DNA of 64,000 nt, taken from Mycobacterium syngnathidarum (GTDB lineage Bacteria > Actinomycetota > Actinomycetes > Mycobacteriales > Mycobacteriaceae). Position numbers and translations under genes: made by a program. The stretch lies in contig NZ_MLCL01000052.1 of NCBI RefSeq assembly GCF_001942625.1, positions 1 to 64,000 on the forward strand, read 5' to 3'. The number at the start of each line of letters is the position of its first letter. The first letter of the stretch is position 1. Below are positions 1-8,600 of this stretch, piece after piece. The notes under the pieces were generated by a model, which did not search any database, was not told where the DNA came from, and saw only the letters and a list, made by a program, of their open reading frames with translations.

Positions 1-73
1 GCACCGCGGCGGCCTTCTCCTCCGGGCTGTAACGACGCGCCGTGGGCTTCCCGGCACACTGTTCCTTCGGCAT
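1..73 (-). CDS. IS3-family transposase OrfA, N-terminal fragment
   Basis: Reading leftward from the ATG at 73, about 24 codons are visible before the window edge. They contain RRYSPEEKAAAV, the typical opening of the helix-turn-helix OrfA of actinobacterial IS3-family elements. OrfA is the DNA-binding half of the transposase and is normally joined to the DDE half (OrfB) by programmed frameshifting; OrfB would lie outside the window. The insertion sequence end must lie between roughly 95 and 125, because the adjoining monooxygenase reading frame becomes recognisable from about 124. No terminal inverted repeat could be confirmed, since only one end is visible. Confidence 0.6.
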   Translation of the reverse strand, partial: MPKEQCAGKPTARRYSPEEKAAAV

Positions 74-120
74 ACCTGCATCCTCGTTTCCAAGGTCAGG
101 AGCCTCCGGGATTTCCAGGG

Positions 121-1557
121 CGATTCAGATTCACCAACTTCACCATGGTGGAAAAGGCTGCAGACATCGGCGGCGTCTGGCGCGACAACACCTATCCAGG
201 AGCGGCTTGCGACGTGCCGTCAGCGTTGTACTCACTCTCGGACAAGCCCAACACTCGTTGGTCGAGACGTTATGCAGAACAGCCCGAGATACTCCAATAT
301 CTTCGCCGACTCGTCCTGGCCGACGGAATGGACCTGCATTTGCGCACGCGGACCGAAGTCGTCGAGATGACCTTCGATGAACAGGCCGGCCGTTGGCGTT
401 TGGTGACCGGATCCAGCGAGACGATCTGGTGCGATGTCGTGATTTCGGCCGTGGGGCAGCTCTCGCGACCTCATACGCCGAATATTGCCGGCGAAGACAC
501 CTTCGAGGGGCCGCGTTTTCATTCGGCGCGTTGGGACCATTCGGTATCGCTGCGCGGCAAGGAAGTAGCCGTCATCGGGACAGGCGCAAGCGCGATACAG
601 TTTGTGCCACGGATCGCACACGAGGCACAGCGCGTAACGCTGTATCAGCGCACGGCGCCTTGGATTTTGCCGAAGTGGGACAGCAGGTACGGACGTCTTC
701 ACCAACAGCTGATTAAGGTTCTGCCGCTGTGGCTGCGTCTTGAGCGTTTCGCGGTATGGCTGATTTTTGAAGTGCTCGCAGTGACGTTGGTCGACGCGAA
801 GCCCTTGTCACGCATTCTCGGCGCGGTCGCCCGCTACCACCTCCATCGGCAGGTTGCCGATCCAATGCTGCGCCGGCAACTCACGCCATCAGATGCGCCG
901 GGGTGCAAGCGGGTGTTGTTCTCGAATGATTACTACCCCGCGATTGCCAACGGTGAAGTCTCGTTGGTGACCAACGCGGTTGCGAAGCTTTGCGACAAGG
1001 GAGTCGTGACCGACGATGGCGTACTCCATCGCGCGGATGTCGTCATTTACGGAACAGGTTTCCGCGCTACCGACTTCCTCGCCCCGATGCGTGTTCGCGG
1101 CTGGGGCGGAGTGACTCTGGACGAGGTGTGGGGGACGCAGGCGCACGCATACCTGGGCATTACAGTCCCGATGTTCCCGAATCTCTTTCTCCTCTATGGC
1201 CCGAACACGAATGTCGGTTCCGGGTCGATCATTTACATGATCGAGTCTCAGGTCCGCTATGTCGGTGCCCTCATCAAGATTTTGGCGAGTGACCCAGGGC
1301 GTACGGTCGACGTCAGGCCAGACATCGAGCAAAGCTACAACACACGATTGAGCCGGCGGCTGCGAAGGTCGGTGTGGGCGCTTTGCGCGAGCTGGTACAC
1401 GACCTCGAGTGGCGCGATCCCGACGAACTGGCCTGGGCCTACATTTGCCTACCGGATCCTCACCCGCAAACCACGCAGTCACGATTATCTATTCAGGCAC
1501 GTTGAACGCCTTCAGTTAGACGGCCCGAGTGAGAACCGCGCGAGGCTGCGCAGATGA
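121..1557 (+). pseudogene. Baeyer-Villiger / flavin-containing monooxygenase, 5' end lost to an insertion sequence
   Basis: Class B flavoprotein monooxygenases use FAD and NADPH to insert oxygen next to a ketone or oxidise heteroatoms. What remains starts in the middle of the FAD domain (FTNFTMVEKAADIGGVW). It keeps the Baeyer-Villiger fingerprint FEGPRFHSARW, the NADPH Rossmann motif VIGTGAS, and a complete C-terminus ending in IPTNWPGPTFAYR. The N-terminal FAD-binding GxGxxG segment of about 25-40 residues is absent. The DNA where it should be reads on the other strand as the start of an IS3 transposase. The ATG at 145 lies at an internal methionine and is unlikely to be a genuine start. 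The gene was probably part of the accessory oxidation cluster downstream; it is now presumably inactive. Confidence 0.75.
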
Positions 1558-1605
1558 TCCGGGTCGCAGGCGGTGTCTAACATTTCACTGTTAACTGTTC
1601 GAATA

Positions 1606-1634
1606 TTGACATTCAGCACATCTATGTAAACTAT
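1606..1634 (+). promoter_or_regulatory. Predicted promoter of the P450-acyl-CoA operon
   Basis: A perfect TTGACA (1606-1611) is followed at about 17 bases by AACTAT (1629-1634), in a locally A/T-rich 115-base gap between the monooxygenase remnant and the P450 gene. It lies some 40 bases upstream of a strong ribosome-binding site (AGGAGG, 1663-1668). The nearby stretch CATTTCACTGTTAACTG may hold an operator. Promoter by pattern only. Confidence 0.4.
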
Positions 1635-1672
1635 TACCAGATACCCGTGCAGCAGAGCGCCCAGGAGGCATC

Positions 1673-3130
1673 GTGGCTAATCAGCTTCTCGCAATCACGC
1701 GTCACCCCAAGGAGCGGTTGACGTCTGTCCTGTTGGCGCCCGCCCCCCGCGTCGTCGATGACAAATGGCGACAGTGGAGTCGGGACTGGAGAGTCCGGGA
1801 ACTTGCGCCGGCCCCCGCCGGATCTGGGCTGAGAGCCGTCCTAGGGGACGCTGGACTCCCGTTGCTGGGGCACACTGTCGACTACATCCGATTTGGTTCA
1901 GAATTCAGTCGGGAGCGTTACGAACGTTTGGGCTCGGTGTCGTGGATGGGCGCATTCGGTACCAAAATGGTGGTCATCGCCGGTCCAGACGCAACGCGTG
2001 AGGCGTTCACAAGCGAAGCCAAGGCCTTTTCTCAAGATGGCTGGTCCTTCCTGATCGATGCTTTCTTCCATCGCGGGTTGATGCTCATGAGCTTCGACGA
2101 ACATTTGATGCACCGGCGCATCATGCAGGAGGCGTTCACGCGTCCTCGCCTGACCGGATATGTCGGGCAGGTGGCCCCGTGCGTTCGCGCAGCCGTGCCC
2201 GCGTGGCCGACCGGTCCGTCGGTCCGGATCTACCCGTTGTTGAAGAATCTCACCCTCGATATTGCCACGGATGTCTTCATGGGTGGCCGCGGCAAGGACG
2301 AGAGCGCTGCTGTCAACGAGGCGTTCGTGTCCACTGTTCGCGCGGCGAGTTCCTTTGTGCGAGTTCCACTCCCGGGCACCAGGTTCCGCGCCGGCGTGCA
2401 TGGGCGGCGCGTGTTGGAGGACTACTTCTCCCGACACCTGCCGGCCGCGCGTGCAGGCGAGACCGACGATCTATTCGCCGCCCTCTGCCAGGCGACCACA
2501 GAAGACGGTGAACGGTTCTCCGACGAGGATGTGATCAACCACATGATCTTTCTCATGATGGCCGCCCATGACACCTCCACGATCACCACCACTGCTGTCA
2601 CCTACTTCCTCGCTAAACATCCTGAGTGGCAGGAGAAGGCAGCGGCGGAGGCGCGGTCCTTCGGTCACGATTCGCCAGATATCGACGAACTGGAGCGGAT
2701 GACGGTCCTCGATCTGATCCTCAAAGAAGCTCTGCGTCTGCTGGCGCCCGTTCCGCTGGTGATGCGCAAGACCGTCCGCGATGTCGCCATCGACGGCTAT
2801 CACATCCCCCGTGAAACCTTGTGCGCAATCACACCCGCCGTAAATCACTTCGACCGCAGAATATGGAGCGACCCGGACCGTTTCGATCCGTCGCGCTTCG
2901 ATGAGCCCCGGCGCGAGGACCAACAGCACCGATTCGCCTGGGTGCCGTTCGGCGGGGGGGCGCACAAATGCATTGGGATGCAGTTCGGCACACTCGAGGT
3001 GAAGGCAATCCTGCACCAGATGTTGCGTACCTACACTTGGACGGTCCCAAACGACTATCACGTGCGTTGGGACAACACCTCGCTGCCCATTCCCGTGGAC
3101 GGACTGCCTGTGACGTTGCGGCACCGATGA
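1673..3130 (+). CDS. Cytochrome P450, CYP136-like
   Basis: This 485-residue P450 is a haem monooxygenase that would need a ferredoxin and reductase encoded elsewhere. Visible motifs are the I-helix oxygen-activating AAHDTST, the K-helix ExxR in KEALR, and the haem-ligand loop FGGGAHKCIG with its cysteine near residue 433. The segments FFHRGLMLMSFDEHLMHRRIMQEAF and VINHMIFLMM resemble mycobacterial CYP136, including the conserved ending on a short basic tail. The GTG start is chosen because AGGAGG sits 5 bases upstream. The stop overlaps the next start (ATGA), so translation is probably coupled. The substrate is unknown; neighbours suggest a lipid, terpenoid or polyketide-like acid. Confidence 0.85.
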   Translation: MANQLLAITRHPKERLTSVLLAPAPRVVDDKWRQWSRDWRVRELAPAPAGSGLRAVLGDAGLPLLGHTVDYIRFGSEFSRERYERLGSVSWMGAFGTKMVVIAGPDATREAFTSEAKAFSQDGWSFLIDAFFHRGLMLMSFDEHLMHRRIMQEAFTRPRLTGYVGQVAPCVRAAVPAWPTGPSVRIYPLLKNLTLDIATDVFMGGRGKDESAAVNEAFVSTVRAASSFVRVPLPGTRFRAGVHGRRVLEDYFSRHLPAARAGETDDLFAALCQATTEDGERFSDEDVINHMIFLMMAAHDTSTITTTAVTYFLAKHPEWQEKAAAEARSFGHDSPDIDELERMTVLDLILKEALRLLAPVPLVMRKTVRDVAIDGYHIPRETLCAITPAVNHFDRRIWSDPDRFDPSRFDEPRREDQQHRFAWVPFGGGAHKCIGMQFGTLEVKAILHQMLRTYTWTVPNDYHVRWDNTSLPIPVDGLPVTLRHR

Positions 3131-3780
3131 GCGGTGAGAACTCGCCTTACCTGGAGCCCACGGAGTTCCTCGATTGGCAACATGAATCGGTACGCGACTT
3201 CGTTGCATCGGCGACCCGCGGCGCGGTCGACGACACCACGAAGGCCATAGCCATCTTCACTGCGGTCCGCGACTCGATTTGGTATGACCCCTACACCGTG
3301 ACCGATGACCCGCATGCGTATCGCGCCAGCACCATCGCAACTGCAGACCGCGCTTACTGCGTCCCGAAGGCGGTGCTCTTGACGGCGGCCTGCCGAGCAG
3401 CAGGCATCCCAGCGCGGCTGGGGTTCGCCGATGTCCGAAACCACCTTCAGACCGAGACATTGCGTGAGCGGATGGGCGGTACCGACGTCTTCGTCTACCA
3501 CGGATACAGCCTCATGCATCTCTGCGGTGTCTGGGTCAAGGCAACTCCGGCGTTCAATCGCGAGCTATGCGCACGGTTCGGCGTCCCGCCAATTGATTTC
3601 GACGGGCGCACAGACGCCCTGCTGCACGGGTTCGCCGGTGACGGCACACAACACATGGAATATCTGAGGGATCGAGGCGCCTTCGACGATCTACCGCTGG
3701 CAGAGATCCTGCAAGCGCTCAGAACCCACTACGGGACGCTCATAGGCGATGCGAGTCGCCATCCAGACCTGTTCGCCTGA
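3127..3780 (+). CDS. Transglutaminase-like (papain-fold) protein
   Basis: This 217-residue protein belongs to the bacterial transglutaminase-like superfamily, papain-fold enzymes using a Cys-His-Asp triad for amide hydrolysis or acyl transfer. The Cys candidate is in RAYCVPKAVLLTAACRAAGIPARLGF, the classic core in which cysteine heads a helix. A histidine candidate lies in VYHGYSLMHLCGVWV. The ATG at 3127 overlaps the P450 stop by four bases, which fixes the start; a longer in-frame reading would run inside the P450 gene. Its place between a P450 and an acyl-CoA ligase suggests work on an acylated intermediate rather than protein cross-linking, but this is inference. Confidence 0.7.
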   Translation: MSGENSPYLEPTEFLDWQHESVRDFVASATRGAVDDTTKAIAIFTAVRDSIWYDPYTVTDDPHAYRASTIATADRAYCVPKAVLLTAACRAAGIPARLGFADVRNHLQTETLRERMGGTDVFVYHGYSLMHLCGVWVKATPAFNRELCARFGVPPIDFDGRTDALLHGFAGDGTQHMEYLRDRGAFDDLPLAEILQALRTHYGTLIGDASRHPDLFA

Positions 3781-3794
3781 AGGGCCGATGCGTA

Positions 3795-5420
3795 ATGCAC
3801 AGCACGATGCAAGACGTCCAGCTCACAATCTCGGCAATTGTCCGCCATGCCGCCTCCATTCACGGAAACAGCGAGGTGATCACCCCCGACGGAATTGGAT
3901 ACCGAAGTATGTCCTACCGTAGCGTCCTGGGGCGAGCGGGCCGACTTGCCAATGCGTTGCGCGGGCTCGGAATAACGGCAGATCAACGGGTGGCCACTTT
4001 TCAGTGGAGTAACCAAGAACATCTCGAGGCCTACTGCGCGGTTCCCTCCATGGGCGCGGTGCTGCACACCCTCAACATTCGTTTGGCTCCAGAGCAACTC
4101 GCGTACATCGCCAACCATGCCAGCGATCAGATCATCCTGGTGGATGCGTCGGTTGCGCCATTGTTGGCTAGTGCGCTACCAGCGATGGAGTCGGTGCATA
4201 CGGTCATCGCCACCGGGGGCGGCGACCTCGCTCCGCTGCAGCGATGCGGGAAGACGGTGTTGCGTTACGAGGAGATCCTGGCGCAGCAACCGGAGACTTT
4301 CGATTGGCCCGAGATCGATGAGCGTTCCGCCGCGGCCATGTGCTACACCAGCGGGACTACTGGAAATCCCAAAGGTGTTGTCTACAGCCACCGTTCGACC
4401 TACCTACATGCACTGACCGCCTGCACGTCGAACGCCCTGGCAGTGAGCGAGGCCGACCGTATCCTGGCCATTGTCCCGATGTTTCACGCCAATGCGTGGG
4501 GACTGATCTACGCGGCGTTGATGTCTGGTGCGGACTTGGTATTACCCGATCGCCATCTGCAAGCCGCGCCGCTGGTGTCGATCATCGAAGAGACTCAGCC
4601 GACTATCGCCGGTGCAGTGCCGACGATCTGGAACGATGTCGATCGATACCTGGAATCGAATCCCGCCCGGGACATCTCCTCACTTCGGCTGGTTGCCTGC
4701 GGGGGATCGGCAGTCCCCGTCTCGCTGATGCGGGCATTCGAAGACAAGTACAACGTGCCTATCGTGCAGGCATGGGGCATGACCGAAACCTCGCCGCTGG
4801 CTACCGTCGCACGCGCAGCGCACGGAGTAGGCGAGACCCGTGCGTGGGAGATGCGCGAAAGCCAGGGTCGGCCGATGTGCGGTGTCGAGATCCGGTTGCG
4901 TGACGACCACAAGAAGACAGTGCCGTGGGACGGTCGATCAGCGGGTGAAATACAGGCGCGAGGCCCGTGGATCACCGGCGCCTACTTCGGCGACGATGAT
5001 CCGGACAAGTTCGACGGAGGGTGGCTGCGCACCGGCGACGTCGGCCGGATCGACCCGGACGGGTATCTCACGCTGACCGATCGTGCGAAGGACGTCATCA
5101 AGTCAGGTGGAGAATGGATCTCCTCAGTCGAGCTGGAAAACACGCTGATTGGTCACCCGGCGATCTACGAGGCTGCGGTGGTGGCAGTTCCCGACGACAA
5201 ATGGCAGGAAAGACCGCTCGCCCTGGTCGTGGTTCACCGTGGAGCCGAGGTCGACATCGACCGACTGCGCGCGTTTCTGTTGGACAAGGTCGCCAAGTGG
5301 TGGATCCCGGAGCGGTGGAGCTTCGTGTCTGAGATTCCCCGAACAAGCGTCGGGAAATACGACAAGAAGGCCATACGCGCGCGTCACTCCGCCGGCGAGT
5401 ATCAGATCGAAACGTCCTAA
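3795..5420 (+). CDS. Acyl-CoA ligase (FadD / long-chain fatty acid-CoA synthetase family)
   Basis: This 541-residue member of the ANL adenylating superfamily activates a carboxylic acid as acyl-AMP and then as the CoA thioester. Motifs are all in order: the P-loop YTSGTTGNPKGVV (about residue 181), GMTETSP (about 325), GWLRTGDVG (about 412), the hinge DRAKDVIKSGGEW, and the C-terminal catalytic lysine in PRTSVGKYDKKAIR. Length and motif order resemble medium/long-chain FadD proteins. It starts 14 bases after the transglutaminase-like gene; ATG 3807 is an alternative start. It likely feeds the acyl-CoA dehydrogenase next door. Confidence 0.9.
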   Translation: MHSTMQDVQLTISAIVRHAASIHGNSEVITPDGIGYRSMSYRSVLGRAGRLANALRGLGITADQRVATFQWSNQEHLEAYCAVPSMGAVLHTLNIRLAPEQLAYIANHASDQIILVDASVAPLLASALPAMESVHTVIATGGGDLAPLQRCGKTVLRYEEILAQQPETFDWPEIDERSAAAMCYTSGTTGNPKGVVYSHRSTYLHALTACTSNALAVSEADRILAIVPMFHANAWGLIYAALMSGADLVLPDRHLQAAPLVSIIEETQPTIAGAVPTIWNDVDRYLESNPARDISSLRLVACGGSAVPVSLMRAFEDKYNVPIVQAWGMTETSPLATVARAAHGVGETRAWEMRESQGRPMCGVEIRLRDDHKKTVPWDGRSAGEIQARGPWITGAYFGDDDPDKFDGGWLRTGDVGRIDPDGYLTLTDRAKDVIKSGGEWISSVELENTLIGHPAIYEAAVVAVPDDKWQERPLALVVVHRGAEVDIDRLRAFLLDKVAKWWIPERWSFVSEIPRTSVGKYDKKAIRARHSAGEYQIETS

Positions 5421-5462
5421 GAAATCAAACCCATTGATATTGAACAGCCGAGAGGGAATCCT

Positions 5463-6608
5463 GTGACAGCATCAATTTCTCCCTGGATGAGCGCCGAATT
5501 GCTCGAGCTTCGTGACCTTGCCGCGAAGTTCTTCTCGACCGAATTGGCCCCACATGCGCAACGTTTCGCAGACCAGCACCAAGTTGACCGAGAATTGTGG
5601 CACAAAGCCGGCGAACTAGGCCTGCTCTGCATGTCCATACCCGAAGAATACGGCGGGGGAGGCGGCACATTCGCGCACGAAGCCGTCGTACTCGAAGAGC
5701 AAGCCCGAGTCGGGGACAGCTCATGGGGCGCAGGGCTGCACAGCGGAATCGTCGCGCACTACATCCTCCAGTATGCGGCCGAAGAACTACGGAGGCAGTG
5801 GCTGCCCAAGATGGCCTCAGGCGAAATGATCGGTGCTATCGCCATGACGGAGCCAGGGACCGGTTCTGATCTGCAGAGTGTCAAGACCAAAGCAATTCTT
5901 GACGGTGACGAGTACGTGATCACCGGCGCAAAGACCTTCATCACCAACGGTCAGCAAGCCGACCTGATCATCGTCGTCGCCAAGACAGATCCAAGTCAGG
6001 GCGCCGCCGGCATCTCGCTGATCGTCGCCGAAGCCGATCGACCCGGATTCCGGCGCGGCAAGGTCCTCGACAAAATCGGCCAACGCGGACAAGACACCTC
6101 CGAGTTGTTCTTCGACGACGTAAGAGTGCCCCGCTCGCACCTCCTGGGCGAGACCGAGGGTCAGGGTTTCATTCAGCTGATGACGCAGCTACCTCAAGAG
6201 CGGCTCATCGTCGCGGTTGGGGCGGTCGCGGCGATGGAACTTGCCGTGGAGCAGACACTCAAATACACCCGTGAGCGGGAAGCGTTCGGACGGCCCGTCT
6301 TCGGCTTCCAGAACACGAAATTCATCTTGGCCGAAGCTGCAACCGAAACGCGCATCGCACGAGTATTTTTGGACTACTGCATCGACCTACACCTCGCGGG
6401 CCAACTCGACGTCCAGACCGTCGCCATGGCGAAATGGTGGACCACTGAGCGAGCGATGAAGGTGCTCGATGACTGTTTGCAGCTCCACGGCGGATATGGG
6501 TACATGACCGAGTACCCCATCTCGAGATTGTGGGTGGACCAGCGCGTGCAGAAAATCTACGCCGGCACAAATGAGGTGATGAAGGAAATCATCTCGCGTT
6601 CCCTATGA
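5463..6608 (+). CDS. Acyl-CoA dehydrogenase
   Basis: This 381-residue FAD enzyme introduces an alpha,beta double bond into acyl-CoA. It shows both family signatures, AMTEPGTGSDL and QLHGGYGYMTEYPISRLWVDQ, and the C-terminal IYAGTNEVMKEIISRSL containing the usual catalytic-base glutamate region. The length is normal for the family. The GTG start follows an AGAGGGAA ribosome-binding site. Same strand as, and 42 bases behind, the acyl-CoA ligase, so probably one transcript. It is the last intact gene of the accessory operon. Confidence 0.9.
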   Translation: MTASISPWMSAELLELRDLAAKFFSTELAPHAQRFADQHQVDRELWHKAGELGLLCMSIPEEYGGGGGTFAHEAVVLEEQARVGDSSWGAGLHSGIVAHYILQYAAEELRRQWLPKMASGEMIGAIAMTEPGTGSDLQSVKTKAILDGDEYVITGAKTFITNGQQADLIIVVAKTDPSQGAAGISLIVAEADRPGFRRGKVLDKIGQRGQDTSELFFDDVRVPRSHLLGETEGQGFIQLMTQLPQERLIVAVGAVAAMELAVEQTLKYTREREAFGRPVFGFQNTKFILAEAATETRIARVFLDYCIDLHLAGQLDVQTVAMAKWWTTERAMKVLDDCLQLHGGYGYMTEYPISRLWVDQRVQKIYAGTNEVMKEIISRSL

Positions 6609-6653
6609 CCCTGAACGATTAGCCACCTGCACATTACTCACCTGGGAGGATTG

Positions 6654-6755
6654 ATGGCATCTACAGAGGTGCCATATCGCCACGAAATGGGTGGACATTG
6701 CGGATCGGGTGCCCTTCGGGAGTTGATACCAGATGCTCCTATCTTCAGGCAATGA
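6654..6755 (+). pseudogene. 5' stub of a BtrH-N-like gene, cut by an insertion element
   Basis: A strong ribosome-binding site (GGGAGGA, 6644-6650) precedes an ATG and about 25 plausible codons containing YRHEMGGHCGSGALREL, then a foreign tail and a stop. A GGHCxSxALRxLL motif close to the N-terminus is typical of the BtrH N-terminal domain family. BtrH in butirosin synthesis is a papain-like acyltransferase whose nucleophile is this cysteine. The reading breaks near 6730, where IS110-type remnant DNA begins. A full-length member would be about 300 residues, so this is only a stub. The family assignment rests on one motif. Confidence 0.5.
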
Positions 6756-6775
6756 GTTCTTCAGGCAATGAGTTC
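6744..6775. repeat. 16-base perfect tandem duplication
   Basis: The unit TTCAGGCAATGAGTTC occurs at 6744-6759 and again at 6760-6775 without mismatch. It sits exactly at the junction between the truncated BtrH-N-like stub and the transposase remnant, and probably records slippage or a transposition scar. Confidence 0.8.
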
Positions 6776-7245
6776 GTTGGTTCTTCTGCTGGGTTGGCGG
6801 AGGGCGTGGTAGATCTCGCGGGCGATGTACGCTTGATGCAGCGCATGATCTCGTTCTTGGTTTTGCCTTCGGCCAGGCGGTGAACGAAGTAGTCGCGGGT
6901 GGGCTGGTGACGGCGCATGCGCACCACCAGGATGACGTGCAGGGCACGGTTGGCGTCGCGATTGCCTCCCCAATTGAGCCGGTGGCGGATCGTTTTGCCG
7001 CTGGAGGCTTCCAGTGGGCTGACCCCGCAGAGTTTGGCGAAAGCGGCGTCGCTGCCGATCCGAGCGGGGTTGTCGCCGAGGGCGGTCAGCAGCGTGGCAG
7101 CGGTGTCGGGCCCGACGCTGTAGCTCGGGTGCGGCGGTGGCGGTGATGGTGTCGACGTGGCGTTCGAGTCGGGCGGCTGCGGTGTCGAGCTGGTGGCAAC
7201 GTGCCGCCATCGACTTGATAGCAGTAAAGAAAGTTCTCACATCGC
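6760..7245 (-). pseudogene. IS110-family transposase remnant with frameshifts
   Basis: Reading leftward, the C-terminal half of an IS110-type transposase (Transposase_20 part) can be reassembled: SYSVGPDTAATLLTALGDN, KLCGVSPLEASSGKTIRHRL, NWGGNRDANRALHVILVV, RLAEGKTKNEIMRCIKR, then YIAREIYHALRQ in another frame. A one-base loss near 6829 and another frame change near 7122 break it. The N-terminal DEDD catalytic half is missing. It is therefore dead. It marks the right border of the damaged accessory operon. Confidence 0.75.
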
Positions 7246-7571
7246 AGGCCAGCGGCGGTCAGGCGGGCGTTGGTCGCGCCTGCTGCCCGCGGCGTCTCGA
7301 TGCGGCGAGGAGCGAGGACAGTCCTGGCTTGTCGTGGTGCCAGGATGCCGTGGCCGTTGAGATGTACAGCGCTCGTCGTCGTGTGCAAGCTTGTGTGGCG
7401 GCGGACGGAGGGCGAAGCGTAGCGAGCGGCGCGGACGGGAGCGCCAGCGGACGGGAGCAGAGGGAGTGTAGCGAAGCCCGCAGGTAGCCGCCGGTTCCTC
7501 GCGGGCTATGGCGGCCCGGGCTCCGCTGAGCATCAGTTGCGGGTCTGCGCCATGGCGATGGGACTCGTAGG
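7246..7571. other. Non-coding stretch between IS remnant and AICE genes
   Basis: No convincing gene is seen on either strand. The first part may be further decayed IS110 sequence (a reading containing ATNARLTA). From about 7405 to 7485 the DNA is a purine-rich repetitive tract with GCGAAGCGTAGCGAGCGGCG and two copies of GCGGACGGGAGC. The left attachment site of the integrated element should lie here or just beyond, but no copy of the tRNA-Leu 3' end was found. Confidence 0.5.
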
Positions 7572-8117
7572 ATGGCGGTTGTGAGCGGGATGCTGGCGCA
7601 GCGTGCACGGCGAGAGGCCGAGACGCGACTGGTGGGGCAGCTGCGGCGGTTGGCGCATGTGCGGGGTGTCGCGACGACTGCCGAGCGGCTGAGTCGGCGG
7701 TTCGATGCCCAGACAGCGGACTCTTTGGTGGCAGCGGCGTGGCTGCACGATATCGGCTACGCACCGTCGTTGCGCCGGACCGGGTTTCATCCGCTCGATG
7801 GCGCAGAGTTTGCCCGGGCGGCGGGTTTTCGGGAGCTGGTCGCCTCCCTGGTGGCGTTCCATACTGGGGCGCACGCGGAAGCTGCCGAGCGCGGCTTGTC
7901 AGGTTTAGCGGCGTTCAGCGATCCGCCCAGCGATGTTCTGGATGTGTTGACCTTTTGCGATCTGACGACCGGGCCGGACGGGGCGCCGGTATCACCGCGA
8001 GATCGATTGATCGAGGTGTTGGGCCGCTATGGACCCGAGGACCCGGTGCACCGCGCGGTCGACGCGGGGCGCGACGAACTGTTGGCGGCGGTCCGACGGG
8101 TACGCGATTGGCTGTAA
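7572..8117 (+). CDS. HD-domain phosphohydrolase-like protein
   Basis: This 181-residue protein has the HD-superfamily metal ligand pattern: LAHVRGVATTAERL (first H), AAWLHDIGY (HD), GFHPLDGAEFAR, VAFHTGAHAEA (later H), and DVLTFCDLTTG (final D). HD proteins hydrolyse phosphate bonds in nucleotides and signalling molecules. Small stand-alone HD proteins of this type recur in actinobacterial mobile elements and next to Nudix genes, as here, but no substrate can be assigned. GTG 7581 or ATG 7590 are alternative starts; no strong ribosome-binding site decides. It is convergent with the Nudix gene, 10 bases away. Confidence 0.75.
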   Translation: MAVVSGMLAQRARREAETRLVGQLRRLAHVRGVATTAERLSRRFDAQTADSLVAAAWLHDIGYAPSLRRTGFHPLDGAEFARAAGFRELVASLVAFHTGAHAEAAERGLSGLAAFSDPPSDVLDVLTFCDLTTGPDGAPVSPRDRLIEVLGRYGPEDPVHRAVDAGRDELLAAVRRVRDWL

Positions 8118-8127
8118 ACCCAGCCGG

Positions 8128-8595
8128 TTAGCCGAGGTAGGGGCTGTCGCGGTGTTGCAGGTAGTGCTCGATGCGCAGTCGCATCGACGGGTGCATGTCC
8201 AGATTGGGGATGTCGTCGGGATCGGTCCAGGCGATGTCGGTGCTTTCGTGATCGATGGCCAGGGTACCGCCGAGAACCTTGGTGGTGAAGGACAGAGAGA
8301 ACTGTTGGCGGACTTCGCCATCGGTGAACGCGACGACATGCTGCGGGTTGGTGTAGACACCGACAAGGCCGGTGACTTCAATGTCGAGCCCGGTTTCCTC
8401 TTTGACTTCCCGGACGGCGGTGTCGGCAATCGTTTCGCCGATGTCGTGTCCGCCGCCGGGTAGCGCCCACAGGGTGTTGTCGCGGCGTTTGATCAGCAGG
8501 ATACGACCCTGTTCGTCGGTGACGATGGCCGAGGCTGACGGAACGACGCTGTTGGGCAGCGGGGCGTTGGGGTCGTTGTAGTAGTCGGTTCGCAT
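8128..8595 (-). CDS. Nudix hydrolase
   Basis: This 155-residue protein carries a complete Nudix box, GGHDIGETIADTAVREVKEETGL, matching GX5EX7REUXEEXGU at about residues 48-70, within a normal single-domain length. Nudix enzymes cleave nucleoside diphosphates linked to another moiety. It lies 5 bases behind an XRE-type regulator, so the two are co-transcribed. In pSAM2 the immunity gene pif, which stops redundant conjugation between element carriers, encodes a protein with a Nudix motif. The same role here is plausible from position but not demonstrated. Confidence 0.85.
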   Translation of the reverse strand: MRTDYYNDPNAPLPNSVVPSASAIVTDEQGRILLIKRRDNTLWALPGGGHDIGETIADTAVREVKEETGLDIEVTGLVGVYTNPQHVVAFTDGEVRQQFSLSFTTKVLGGTLAIDHESTDIAWTDPDDIPNLDMHPSMRLRIEHYLQHRDSPYLG

Positions 8596-8600
8596 AGGGT

